Shown here in pieces: positions 17,359-26,294 of a stretch of DNA of 64,000 bases. The DNA is taken from assembly GCA_936908745.1 (NCBI GenBank), contig CAKZFX010000013.1:191588-255587 (forward strand), given 5' to 3'. Source of the stretch: an uncultured Chitinophagaceae bacterium (GTDB lineage Bacteria > Bacteroidota > Bacteroidia > Chitinophagales > Chitinophagaceae). The notes under the pieces are model-generated. The model saw only the letters and a program-made list of their open reading frames with translations. It searched no databases and was not told the DNA's origin. The position numbers and the translations under genes were made by a program. Each line of letters begins with the position of its first letter. The stretch's first letter is position 1.

Positions 17359-17841
17359 TTATTGAAATTTAACCTGGGCCCTGATCTCACCCGCAGGGTT
17401 AGCAGCGGTGCGGATCATTACATAGTATAAGCCATTTAATACATCCTGTTCTTTTACAACTACACCGTCAACAGTCAGGTTGCCGCTGTAAGAACCGTTG
17501 GCCGTAAGGCCGGTTGTAGAAATCACTTGTACAGGCGTGGTTGGTGAAACCGCATAACCTACCGGGGCAAGACCATAAATACCAATACCCGTAGGGTTGC
17601 CGGTAAGACCGCTCCAGGAGAATCTGTAACTCATGATACCTGTATTTTTTACGTAGTAAACAGTGAGTTTGCCTAATGCGGGTGAAGCGCTGACGGGCAC
17701 TACCTGGGCGCCGGTCATAGGGATGTCCGTTTTTTCGTATTGGCTGTTTTTCTTCAGTTCTTCAGATTTTTCGCAAGAACTAAAGCCAATTACAGCAGCA
17801 GAAAGGAGTAAAGAGAAAGCAGTTAGTTTAAACAATTGCAT
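17359..17841 (-). CDS. CHRD-domain lipoprotein
   Basis: 160 aa with a lipoprotein signal peptide ending GFSSC (lipidated Cys at residue 23). The rest is one small beta-domain of the CHRD type (GAQVVPVSASPALGKLTVYYV, MSYRFSWSGLTG, GEIRAQVKF). CHRD domains were named from chordin; the function in bacteria is unknown. It is predicted to be attached to the outer or inner membrane, facing the periplasm or surface. Confidence 0.75.
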   Translation of the reverse strand: MQLFKLTAFSLLLSAAVIGFSSCEKSEELKKNSQYEKTDIPMTGAQVVPVSASPALGKLTVYYVKNTGIMSYRFSWSGLTGNPTGIGIYGLAPVGYAVSPTTPVQVISTTGLTANGSYSGNLTVDGVVVKEQDVLNGLYYVMIRTAANPAGEIRAQVKFQ

Positions 17842-17932
17842 GGTTGCATGATTTGCGTAAAAATAAGAAGTTTTTGTAATCAGACAAGTATTGCCGCTAC
17901 AAACCCAATAAGTTGTGGAAAAGCGGGCAGAT

Positions 17933-20545
17933 TTAGCGGAGCATGCTTTTTATTTCCTGTAGTTTCAGCAGGGCTTCCACCGGCGTCAGGCGGTTGATGT
18001 CGGTTATTTCCAGCAGTTTCCGGATCTCGTCGAAGGTTTCGGTATGGGCGTCAAAAATGGACAATTGCATTTTGGGCTGGGTGCTGTTTTTAAGCACTTC
18101 GCTGGTATTGTCGCCAACGCCCGATTCACGGCTGGCTTCCAGTTGTTTTAAAATATCGTTGGCCCGGTCAACAAGGGCTGGCGGCATACCTGCCATTTTA
18201 GCCACATGAATACCAAAACTATGGGTGCTGCCGCCTCTTGCCAGTTTGCGCAGGAAAATGATCTTGTTGCCTACTTCTTTATTTGTGACATGAAAATTTT
18301 TGATGCGGGGCAGTTTTTCTTCCAGTTCGTTCAGCTCGTGGTAGTGTGTGGCAAATAATGTTTTGGGCTGGTGCGGCGAATTGTGGAGGTATTCGGCAAT
18401 GCTCCAGGCAATGGAAACACCGTCATACGTGGATGTTCCACGGCCGATCTCATCTAATATGACGAGACTGCGGGCCGTAAGGTTGTTGATGATGCTGGCG
18501 GTTTCGTTCATTTCCACCATAAATGTCGATTCGCCGCCGCTCAGGTTGTCAGAAGCACCGACACGGGTAAATATTTTATCTGTCAGCGAGATGTTGGCTT
18601 CGGCCGCCGGAACAAAAGAACCGATATGCGCCATCAATGTGATCAAGGCCGTTTGGCGCAGCAAAGCGGATTTACCACTCATGTTGGGGCCGGTCAGGAT
18701 GATGATCTGTTGTTCGCCTTTGCCCAGTTCAAGATCGTTGCTGATATAGCTTTCGCCAACGGCTAAGTTTCTTTCGATCACCGGGTGGCGGCCGTCTTTT
18801 ACCAGCCATTCATTGCCTTCGTGCAGCGTTGGTTTTTTGTATTGATATTGAATGGCATTGTTGGCAAAGCAGCACATACAATCCAGTATGGCGATGATGT
18901 TGCCGTTCGTTTGCACCGGGGCGAGGTAGTCGAAGAGTTCATTTAATAATGCTTCGTAGAGCTCCAGTTCAATGCGCAATATTTTTTCTTCGGCACCTGT
19001 TATTTTTTCTTCGTAGTCTTTTAGTTCGGGTGTGATGTAGCGTTCGGCATTGGCCAGTGTTTGCTTGCGCATCCATTCGGCAGGCACTTTATTTTTATGC
19101 AGGTTGGTTACTTCGAGGTAGTAGCCAAATACATTGTTGAAACCGATTTTCAATGAACTGATGCCGGTGGTTTGTGCTTCCCTTGCCTGTAGTTGTGCTA
19201 AGTATTCTTTGCCGTTAAAAGCGATCTGTCGCAGGTTATCCAGTTCTTCATGGATGCCGTTGTTCATCATGCCGCCTTTGGCAGCCAATGCCGGTGGGTT
19301 TTCAGCGATTTCTTTAAATATTTTTTCGGCAATAAGGGGGCAGGGATTCAGTGCATCGCCCAGGCGTTTGAGGTATTCGTTGGAAGATGCGATACACAAT
19401 TCTTTAATGATCTCCACCTGTTTCAATCCCTTTGCCAGTTGTAATACTTCTCTCGGGTTGATTTTTTTCAGCGGGATTTTAGAAACGAGCCGTTCGATAT
19501 CACCACAGGCTTTTACAGCTTGTACCAGTTGGTGGCGCAGGTCGGTTTCTTTCACTAAGAATTCAACCAGCGTCAGCCGTTCGTTGATCTTCTGGATATC
19601 TTTTAAGGGGAAAATGATCCAGCGTTTCAATAACCGTGCGCCCATTGGGGACACGGTGTTGTCCAATACATTTAATAAAGTATGATTGCCTTCGGCACTT
19701 CCATATACTAATTCTAAATTACGGATGGTGAAACGGTCCATCCATAAAAAATCATCACGGTCGATGCGTTGCAGCGAAGTGATATGTTGCAGGTTGGGAT
19801 GTTCGGTATCCCGTAAGTAATGAATAATAGCCCCGGCGGCGATCAGCCCGTTTTTGAGTTCTTCCACGCCAAAGCCTTTGAGTGAATGTGTTTGAAAATG
19901 TTTCAGCAATACATCTTCTGCATATACACTGTCAAAGATCCATTCATCCAGTGTGTAGGTATAGAGTTTACCGCCAAAGAGTTCTTTGAATTTTTTCTGG
20001 TGCTGGCGTTGAAAAACAACTTCCGAAGGTTTGAAACTTTGTAAGAGTTTATCGGCGTATTCACGATCGCCTTCGGCCAGAAAGAATTCACCTGTTGAGA
20101 TATCTAAAAAGGCCAGCCCGTATTTTTCATCGGCGGTGATGTGGACGGCTGCTAAGAAGTTATTGGTATGATGTTCTAATAATTTATCGTTGACCGCTGT
20201 GCCGGGTGTGATCATATCGGTCACGCCTCTTTTTACCACGCCTTTGGCGGTTTTGGGATCTTCGAGCTGGTCGCAGATGGCAACACGATAACCGGCTTTT
20301 ACCAGCTTATGCAGGTACGTGTCTAAGGCATGGTGGGGAAAACCGGCGAGGTCCAGCGAAGCGGCAGCACCGTTGTTTCTTTTGGTAAGGGTAATCCCCA
20401 ATACCTGCGAAGCAATGACGGCATCTTGTCCGAAGGTTTCATAGAAATCGCCCACACGAAACAGCAGGATGGCATCGGGGTATTTTTGCTTAATAGCCCG
20501 GTGTTGTTGCATCATGGGAGTATCATTGCCAGCCGATTTTGCCAT
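17933..20545 (-). CDS. mutS: DNA mismatch repair protein MutS
   Basis: 870 aa. The N-terminal mismatch-binding domain has the F-Y-E motif (GDFYETF, Phe34 and Glu36), followed by connector, lever and clamp domains. The ATPase shows Walker A GPNMSGKS (about 619-626), ETASIINNL, Walker B VILDEIGRGTSTYDG and FATHYHEL. Its length fits MutS1. The start is taken at the ATG at 20545, not the in-frame TTG at 20554: a -7 box (20552-20559) puts the transcription start near 20548, inside any longer version. Confidence 0.96.
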   Translation of the reverse strand: MAKSAGNDTPMMQQHRAIKQKYPDAILLFRVGDFYETFGQDAVIASQVLGITLTKRNNGAAASLDLAGFPHHALDTYLHKLVKAGYRVAICDQLEDPKTAKGVVKRGVTDMITPGTAVNDKLLEHHTNNFLAAVHITADEKYGLAFLDISTGEFFLAEGDREYADKLLQSFKPSEVVFQRQHQKKFKELFGGKLYTYTLDEWIFDSVYAEDVLLKHFQTHSLKGFGVEELKNGLIAAGAIIHYLRDTEHPNLQHITSLQRIDRDDFLWMDRFTIRNLELVYGSAEGNHTLLNVLDNTVSPMGARLLKRWIIFPLKDIQKINERLTLVEFLVKETDLRHQLVQAVKACGDIERLVSKIPLKKINPREVLQLAKGLKQVEIIKELCIASSNEYLKRLGDALNPCPLIAEKIFKEIAENPPALAAKGGMMNNGIHEELDNLRQIAFNGKEYLAQLQAREAQTTGISSLKIGFNNVFGYYLEVTNLHKNKVPAEWMRKQTLANAERYITPELKDYEEKITGAEEKILRIELELYEALLNELFDYLAPVQTNGNIIAILDCMCCFANNAIQYQYKKPTLHEGNEWLVKDGRHPVIERNLAVGESYISNDLELGKGEQQIIILTGPNMSGKSALLRQTALITLMAHIGSFVPAAEANISLTDKIFTRVGASDNLSGGESTFMVEMNETASIINNLTARSLVILDEIGRGTSTYDGVSIAWSIAEYLHNSPHQPKTLFATHYHELNELEEKLPRIKNFHVTNKEVGNKIIFLRKLARGGSTHSFGIHVAKMAGMPPALVDRANDILKQLEASRESGVGDNTSEVLKNSTQPKMQLSIFDAHTETFDEIRKLLEITDINRLTPVEALLKLQEIKSMLR

Positions 20546-20551
20546 AGTGGG

Positions 20552-20559
20552 CAAAAATA
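20552..20559 (-). promoter_or_regulatory. -7 box of mutS
   Basis: The minus strand reads TATTTTTG; predicted start about 3 nt before the ATG at 20545. Confidence 0.4.
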
Positions 20560-20611
20560 AGGAAGGCGGGAGAAAGCAGTTTACTATTCCCGGATTATTA
20601 TTATTTTTAAG

Positions 20612-21493
20612 ATGATGATAAAATCATTGTTCATATTTTTTCTTTTTCTATCGCCTTTGATTGTGCCGGGACAGGACCGCCCGGTGCTTTCCACAAAAAC
20701 AATTGATTCATTACATCAAACGATCAGGGAATATGAGGAAAGAAATATTGGAGATACAATGCCTGATTATGCTTCATTCAGATACCGTAGTATAGGTGAT
20801 TGTTACTTGGAACTGAATGATAGCACCCAGGCACTTGCTTATTACAGGCTAGCCTTAACAACAGGTGAGTTTGATTATGGAATGATGAAACGGAGGTCTT
20901 TGGGTGAGTTAGGTGCTTGTTTTCAGAAAAAAGGTCAGTATGATTCAATATTATATTATTACAATATAATAGAAAGGTCAAAAGTTCGCAGGGTTGGTTG
21001 CGGAAATACTGTACGATATGTTATGCCTGAGTATAAATATTGGTTGATGGTAGGGCTTAATGGTGTGGGTATGATTGATTCGGCTGTCAAGGTATTTATG
21101 CCTTATGCTTTCAATGAATGGACAAATAATGACGGATCGGAAATTTCAACTGCCCATTTATTTGAAAACGATTACCATTGTAAGATGGCTCATTTTATAG
21201 GTATTCTTGAAAAGAAATACTCCAGCTCCCGTATATATGAGGATGTACTGAAATTGCCCGATAGCAATAATTTTAAGGTTTTAAAGAATGAAAAAGATGG
21301 CTCTTGCTATTACGAGTTTGGCTTCCGGCTTGTGTTAGGCGATCATAGCCATTTTTTGTATGGGTGGGTTGAGAACTGCCCGGCCTATGAATCGAAAAAA
21401 GAAGATTCAAATGACACTTATTCCGATGTTCTTTCTGCTGAATTAAAAAAATCATTTATCTATCGTTATTATACAGAAAGAACATTCCTGTAA
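20612..21493 (+). CDS. Secreted protein of unknown function, TPR-like
   Basis: 293 aa with a signal peptide (to about residue 20, LIVPG-Q). Residues about 55-120 look like two helical tetratricopeptide-type units (SIGDCYLELNDSTQALAYYRLAL, SLGELGACFQKKGQYDSILYYYNII). The second half matches no family I recognise and is rich in Tyr, Asn and Asp. The coding sequence appears more AT-rich than its neighbours mutS and MuiA (by eye), which could indicate a lineage-specific or acquired gene. No operon partner. Confidence 0.65.
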   Translation: MMIKSLFIFFLFLSPLIVPGQDRPVLSTKTIDSLHQTIREYEERNIGDTMPDYASFRYRSIGDCYLELNDSTQALAYYRLALTTGEFDYGMMKRRSLGELGACFQKKGQYDSILYYYNIIERSKVRRVGCGNTVRYVMPEYKYWLMVGLNGVGMIDSAVKVFMPYAFNEWTNNDGSEISTAHLFENDYHCKMAHFIGILEKKYSSSRIYEDVLKLPDSNNFKVLKNEKDGSCYYEFGFRLVLGDHSHFLYGWVENCPAYESKKEDSNDTYSDVLSAELKKSFIYRYYTERTFL

Positions 21494-21576
21494 AGGAATT
21501 TCACGCACTTGTTAAATAATTCCAAACTACTTGTGTAACTCTTTTCCTCCCTGCATCTATCAGGAAATTATATGCC

Positions 21577-23295
21577 ATGAAGCAATTATTCCTGCTGATG
21601 GGACTGATCAGCTATGTAGTTCCCTATGCCCAAGCCCAATCAAATACTGATACCGTACGAGTGGACGCCACGATGAATAATGCCACCGTTTATTTTGGTT
21701 ACGGCGCAGAACTGACCCATGCTTCCAAAATAAAAGTGGACGCCAATACAAAGATCATTGTTGTCAATAACCTCAGTACACAGATAGATGCCAATAGTTT
21801 GCAGATCAGTGTGCCGGAAGATGTGGCGTTGCTATCCCAGCGTTATGCTATTTTTTATCCAAAGCCTGCACCTGTGGCCAAATTAAAAGAAGTGGAACGT
21901 ATGGAAGACAGCATCACGCTGTTGCAAAAAGAGATTGGCCGTATTGACAACCTCATCGTGATCGACCAGGAGATATTGACCAAGACAGGTGTGTTGATCG
22001 AAACAACGATCAGCACCAGCGGTAATAAAACGGTGACCAGTGATGAAGTATTGAAGCTGCTGGAGTATTACAATGCAAAGATTGAAAAGTCAAAGACCAA
22101 TATTTATAATCATCGCCAGAATATCAATGCGCAAAACCAAAAGATAGCGGATATCCGAAATCGTATTGCAGAAATCAATACGGTGACGCCGGTACAAAAA
22201 AAGCCGTATGGACAAGTGTTCCTGCAAGTGATCTGCCGCAAAGCAGCCGAAATTCCGGTTGATCTTTCTTATTATACCGCCAATGCAGGATGGACCGCCA
22301 TATATGATGTGCGTGTCAATTCAAAAACCAATAAAGTGAAGATGATCTATAAAGCCTCATTGACACAAACCACAGGCGTGGACTGGAAGAAAGCAAAACT
22401 GACGTTGAGCACCGGTACACCCAATTTTGGTGTGACTGCCCCTGTTTTGTCTCCCTGGTATTTGCAATTGTATGTGCCCGGTCTTTATACCGACCTGCAA
22501 AGACGTGCGGCCGTGGGCAATGCGCAACGCAACGTGGTGCAATCATACAGGAATGATAAAGCATTGCAGGAAGAAGTGGTGGTGACGGCGCAGGGATTGG
22601 AAAGACAGAAGAAAGAATTGGGATATAGTGTCAGTACGATAGACCCCAGCAACCTGCAACAATATACCACGCTGAACGAAGGTCAACTGAATACCAATTT
22701 TGAAATTGACCTGCCCTATGATATTGACAGCGATGGACAGTTGCACAGTGTGACGATCAAAGAACAGGAGATTAATTGCATATTAAAGAATTATGCCGTG
22801 CCAAGAGTGGACAAAGATGCCTACCTGCTGGCGGAAGTGGCTGATTGGCAAAATTTGGACCTGTTGCCCGGTGATGCCAATATTATAATGGATGATACCT
22901 ATATCGGCCGCTCCACTATTGATCCGAACACAACAGCCGACACCCTGAACCTTTCACTGGGCCGTGATAAACGTATTTCTGTAAAACGTTCGGTGGTGAA
23001 AGAACAAAGCAGCCTGAAAACAAGCGGTAAGGAAAGCAAACAAATCTTTACGTACGAACTGATCGTGAAGAATAATAAGCTGACGGATGTGAATTTGTTG
23101 CTGAAAGACCAGTACCCGTTGAGCAATATCAAAGAAGTAACGGTGAGTCTTGACGAAGAAGGTGGTGCGATGGTGAATGCAGAAACCGGGGTATTGACCT
23201 GGAAAGTGGACCTGAAACCGGGCGAAAGCAAGAAACTGCGGTTCAGCTATACGGTGAAGTATCCGAAGGACCAGAAGATCGTGAATTTAAAATAG
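21577..23295 (+). CDS. MuiA-like DUF4139/DUF4140 protein with an embedded SusC-like motif
   Basis: 572 aa, secreted (signal to about residue 20, AQAQ). The N-terminal DUF4140 part (RVDATMNNATVYFGYGAELTH) is followed by a coiled coil (about 100-205, KLKEVERMEDSITLLQKEIGRI). The DUF4139 beta-rich domain then runs to the C-terminus (ISYYTANAGWTAIYDVRVNSKTNKV-type region, LRFSYTVKYPKD). Around residues 330-350 it carries EEVVVTAQGLERQKKELGYS, a near copy of the segment that precedes the plug in SusC-type receptors. Family members were named for mucoidy inhibition; the molecular role is not established. Confidence 0.82.
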   Translation: MKQLFLLMGLISYVVPYAQAQSNTDTVRVDATMNNATVYFGYGAELTHASKIKVDANTKIIVVNNLSTQIDANSLQISVPEDVALLSQRYAIFYPKPAPVAKLKEVERMEDSITLLQKEIGRIDNLIVIDQEILTKTGVLIETTISTSGNKTVTSDEVLKLLEYYNAKIEKSKTNIYNHRQNINAQNQKIADIRNRIAEINTVTPVQKKPYGQVFLQVICRKAAEIPVDLSYYTANAGWTAIYDVRVNSKTNKVKMIYKASLTQTTGVDWKKAKLTLSTGTPNFGVTAPVLSPWYLQLYVPGLYTDLQRRAAVGNAQRNVVQSYRNDKALQEEVVVTAQGLERQKKELGYSVSTIDPSNLQQYTTLNEGQLNTNFEIDLPYDIDSDGQLHSVTIKEQEINCILKNYAVPRVDKDAYLLAEVADWQNLDLLPGDANIIMDDTYIGRSTIDPNTTADTLNLSLGRDKRISVKRSVVKEQSSLKTSGKESKQIFTYELIVKNNKLTDVNLLLKDQYPLSNIKEVTVSLDEEGGAMVNAETGVLTWKVDLKPGESKKLRFSYTVKYPKDQKIVNLK

Positions 23296-23382
23296 TTTCT
23301 CGTTTATTTAATCGGAAGGTTAAAGGTTAGTAAGGCGAAAGTCTTATTAACCTTTTTTATTTACCACATACCTGCCAATCCG

Positions 23383-23390
23383 TAATTTTG
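23383..23390 (+). promoter_or_regulatory. -7 box of the SpoU methyltransferase gene
   Basis: TAATTTTG, a perfect consensus, ends 5 nt before the ATG at 23396. The predicted mRNA is leaderless or nearly so. Confidence 0.45.
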
Positions 23391-23395
23391 CGCCC

Positions 23396-23935
23396 ATGCG
23401 AAAATTGAGTATGGATGAGCTGGGCCGCAAGTCGGTGGATGAGTTCAGGCAGTCGGAAAAGTTGCCGATCATCCTTGTGCTGGAGAATATCCGCAGCGCT
23501 TATAATGTGGGCAGTGTATTCCGCACATCCGATGCTTTTTTGATTGAAGCCATTTATATCACGGGCTATTCTGCCAAACCGCCGCATAAAGAAGTAAAGA
23601 AAACAGCCCTTGGCGCTGAAGAGACCGTTAACTGGAAACATTTTGCCAATGCCGCCGAAGCGATTGCAGCGTTGCGGGAAATGGGCTATAATGTATATGC
23701 CGCCGAACAGGCCGAAGGCAGTTATAAATTAAATGCGATCGGGTTTGAACCGGAAGAAAAGATCGCTGTTGTATTGGGCAATGAAGTGACAGGAGTGGAG
23801 CAAACAACTATTGCTTTATGCGATGGCTGTTTGGAAATTCCGCAGCTGGGTATGAAGCATTCATTGAATATTGCAACGGCAGCAGGTGTGGTGTTGTGGG
23901 AACTGGTAAGACAGCGGATAAAAAACCACGATTAA
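23396..23935 (+). CDS. SpoU-family (TrmH-like) RNA 2'-O-methyltransferase
   Basis: A 179-aa SPOUT-class enzyme. Motif 1 is ILVLENIRSAYNVGSVFRTSDAF (Asn and Arg conserved, residues 25-47). Motif 2 is IAVVLGNEVTGVE, and motif 3 is CLEIPQLGMKHSLNIATAAGVVLWEL, forming the trefoil-knot SAM site. The RNA target (tRNA or rRNA) cannot be read from sequence. The last residues (KNHD) and the stop come from a dispersed intergenic repeat (AACCACGATTAACAGGATT), so the C-terminus may have been reshaped by it. Confidence 0.9.
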   Translation: MRKLSMDELGRKSVDEFRQSEKLPIILVLENIRSAYNVGSVFRTSDAFLIEAIYITGYSAKPPHKEVKKTALGAEETVNWKHFANAAEAIAALREMGYNVYAAEQAEGSYKLNAIGFEPEEKIAVVLGNEVTGVEQTTIALCDGCLEIPQLGMKHSLNIATAAGVVLWELVRQRIKNHD

Positions 23936-23960
23936 CAGGATTAAAAAGGATGAAGAGAAA

Positions 23961-24965
23961 ATGAGCACCGTAAAAAACTATTTAAGCCTAATAAAATTCT
24001 CGCATACCATTTTTGCAATGCCTTTTGCATTGATTGGATTTTGTTTAGGGTTATTGCATACAGATTATAATTTGTTTATTGATGCATGGAAGAATATCAA
24101 TGGGGGTTATCAATGGAATCTAAATCGTTCCATAAGATGGGATGAAAGCGAAGAATTCGCTGCTGATTCCTTAATGGGCAAAATAGTATGGGGGGATCAA
24201 TCTGCCCTCTGGCTTTCACTTCAGTATTTATTGTTAGTTGTTCTCTGTATGATTTTTGCCCGCAGCGCCGCCATGGCGTTCAACCGTTATCTCGACCGTA
24301 ATATTGATGCTAAGAACCCACGGACAGCAGTGCGTGAAATCCCCAAAGGAATTATATCGGCCAATAATGCACTGGCGTTTACCATTGTCTCCTGTGTCTT
24401 GTTTATCGCCACTACTTTTTTTATCAACCGTATTTGCTTTTACCTTTCGCCGGTAGCATTGCTCATCGTACTGGGATATAGTTATACCAAACGTTTTACA
24501 CCGTTGTGTCACCTTGTATTAGGATTGGGATTGAGCCTTGCGCCTATCGGCGCTTATCTGGCGGTGACGGGTGTGTTTGCCTTATTGCCGATCCTTTTCT
24601 CCATCGCTGTTATCTGCTGGGTAAGTGGCTTTGATATCATTTATGCGTTGCAGGATGAGGAGTTTGATAAGTCACAACAACTCTATTCTATCCCGGCATG
24701 GCTGGGCAAAGTGAAAGCATTGCGTGTGTCGGAGTTTTTACACTTGTTAAGTGCGGCAGCCGTTGTGTATGCCGGTTTTTACGGAAGTTTTGGCTGGTTG
24801 TATTGGATCGGCGTGGCTGTGTTTATGGGTATGTTGGTGTACCAGCATTCAATTGTAAAACCCAACGATCTGCGCAAAGTGAATATAGCTTTTATGACGG
24901 CCAACGGTATTGCTTCGGTTGTTTTCGCCATCTTTGTGATCGCTGATTTGTTTATCAAGTCGTGA
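23961..24965 (+). CDS. UbiA-like polyprenyltransferase, probable menaquinone (MqnP-type)
   Basis: 334 aa, many membrane helices. The first Asp-rich motif appears as NRYLDRNIDAKNPRT (about 109-123) and the second as DIIYALQDEEFDKSQQLYSIP. With mqnE at 55.5-56.6 kb, the organism uses the futalosine route, where a UbiA-like enzyme (MqnP) prenylates the ring; that assignment is inference. It is longer than the usual roughly 285-290 aa because of an insertion of about 45-50 residues (about 33-80, with NINGGYQWNLNRSIRWDE) in the first loop. Confidence 0.82.
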   Translation: MSTVKNYLSLIKFSHTIFAMPFALIGFCLGLLHTDYNLFIDAWKNINGGYQWNLNRSIRWDESEEFAADSLMGKIVWGDQSALWLSLQYLLLVVLCMIFARSAAMAFNRYLDRNIDAKNPRTAVREIPKGIISANNALAFTIVSCVLFIATTFFINRICFYLSPVALLIVLGYSYTKRFTPLCHLVLGLGLSLAPIGAYLAVTGVFALLPILFSIAVICWVSGFDIIYALQDEEFDKSQQLYSIPAWLGKVKALRVSEFLHLLSAAAVVYAGFYGSFGWLYWIGVAVFMGMLVYQHSIVKPNDLRKVNIAFMTANGIASVVFAIFVIADLFIKS

Positions 24966-25021
24966 GTAGTGAGTTGTGAATGATTTTCGATTTTTCATTT
25001 TCGCATTTCGATTTTGTATTT

Positions 25022-25435
25022 ATGCCCCGGATTATCTCAATAGATTATGGTCTCAAGCGCACCGGCCTTGCCGTTACTGATCCTTTGCAGATCATTGCCA
25101 CGGGATTGACGACTGTTGAATCCAGGCAACTCATTCCTTTTCTCAAAGATTATTTTCTCAAAGAAACGGTGGAGAAAATAATTATCGGCTGGCCCACGAA
25201 TTGGGACGATTCGGCCACGCATGCCACGCCGCTGGTGGAGAAATGTATCAAAGAGCTGCAAAAGAATTTTCCCAACATGCCTATCCAGAAAGTGGATGAA
25301 CGCTATACCTCTAAAATGGCCAAAGACGCCATGCTGGAAATGGGGTTGAAAAAGATGGAACGCCGTAATAAAGCCCTTGTGGACGAGATCGCCGCCACTA
25401 TCATGCTGCAGGAATACCTGAGAACCAATGGCTAA
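25022..25435 (+). CDS. ruvX: YqgF/RuvX Holliday-junction resolvase-like nuclease
   Basis: A 137-aa RNase H-fold protein; YqgF is linked to 16S rRNA 5' end processing and to Holliday junction resolution. It shows SIDYGLKRTGLAVTD (first catalytic Asp), a central GWPTNWD, and VDERYTSKMA near the end. The start is the ATG at 25022: an upstream in-frame ATG at 24980 would add 14 hydrophobic residues that the family lacks. It is probably co-transcribed with the prenyltransferase 56 nt upstream. Confidence 0.9.
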   Translation: MPRIISIDYGLKRTGLAVTDPLQIIATGLTTVESRQLIPFLKDYFLKETVEKIIIGWPTNWDDSATHATPLVEKCIKELQKNFPNMPIQKVDERYTSKMAKDAMLEMGLKKMERRNKALVDEIAATIMLQEYLRTNG

Positions 25436-25518
25436 ATGCCGGTAGGTTGGTAACGCCCGATGGATTAAATTTGCCGCTGAATTAGTCTGTTAACTTATTA
25501 ACGTATAAACTTTTAAGC

Positions 25519-26100
25519 TTGATTCTCCCCATTGTTGCCTACGGACACCCGGTTTTACGGAAAGTGGCTGCTGATATAACGCCTGATTATCCCAATTTGG
25601 AAAAGTTCATTGATGATATGTGGGAAACCATGTATGCCAGCAATGGAGTAGGATTGGCTGCGCCACAGGTGAATAAAGACATCCGTGTGTTCGTGGTAGA
25701 CACGGAACAGATGTTTGCGAACATGGAGGGTGATGAGAAAAATGAATTCCCGGATGGCCCGGGTATCAAACAGGTATTTATCAATGCACATATTGAAGAA
25801 CTGGATGGCGAAGACTGGTCTTATAATGAAGGCTGCCTGAGTATTCCTAAAATACGTGAAGATATCTATCGTCCTGAGTCTGTTACGCTTCGTTTCCAGG
25901 ACCAGCAATTCAACGAGCATACAAAAACCTTTAACGGCCTTTCTGCAAGAGTGATCCTTCATGAGTATGATCACATAGAAGGTAAATTATTTATTGACTA
26001 TTTATCGCCGTTGAAACGCAAACTGATGAAAGGCAAGCTCAACGACATCACGAAAGGCAAAATAAAGGTTGACTACAAGATGCAGTTTTTTGCGGGCTGA
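25519..26100 (+). CDS. def: Peptide deformylase
   Basis: A 193-aa metallo-hydrolase that removes the N-formyl group from nascent proteins. All three motifs are present: GVGLAAPQV (43-51), EGCLSIP with the metal Cys, and HEYDHIEGKLF (the HExxH pair of metal His residues and catalytic Glu). It starts with TTG at 25519 (TTGATTCTCCCC); no in-frame ATG is near, and the conserved LPIVAYGHPVLRKVA follows at once. Fits with the initiator tRNA in this window as part of the same formyl-Met system. Confidence 0.94.
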   Translation: MILPIVAYGHPVLRKVAADITPDYPNLEKFIDDMWETMYASNGVGLAAPQVNKDIRVFVVDTEQMFANMEGDEKNEFPDGPGIKQVFINAHIEELDGEDWSYNEGCLSIPKIREDIYRPESVTLRFQDQQFNEHTKTFNGLSARVILHEYDHIEGKLFIDYLSPLKRKLMKGKLNDITKGKIKVDYKMQFFAG

Positions 26101-26156
26101 TGATTATTTTTTTGAAAATCCCTGTTTTTGCGGATTTTTATATTACATATTTACTA

Positions 26157-26164
26157 TAGCTTTG
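26157..26164 (+). promoter_or_regulatory. -7 box upstream of the T9SS-sorted protein
   Basis: TAGCTTTG fits the consensus. The nearest upstream TTTTTG (to 26130) is 26 nt away, longer than usual. It implies a long leader of about 125 nt, in which nothing else was recognised. Confidence 0.35.
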
Positions 26165-26294
26165 TTTCAACCAACCAATTATAGAAAGGTCGTAGCCACC
26201 ACGATCCTGATTCTATTATTAGCAACAGATTAAGGCTTTTTATTCAGTAGCAATTATTTAGTAGTTTATCCATTAACCATTAAACCCAATTGCT

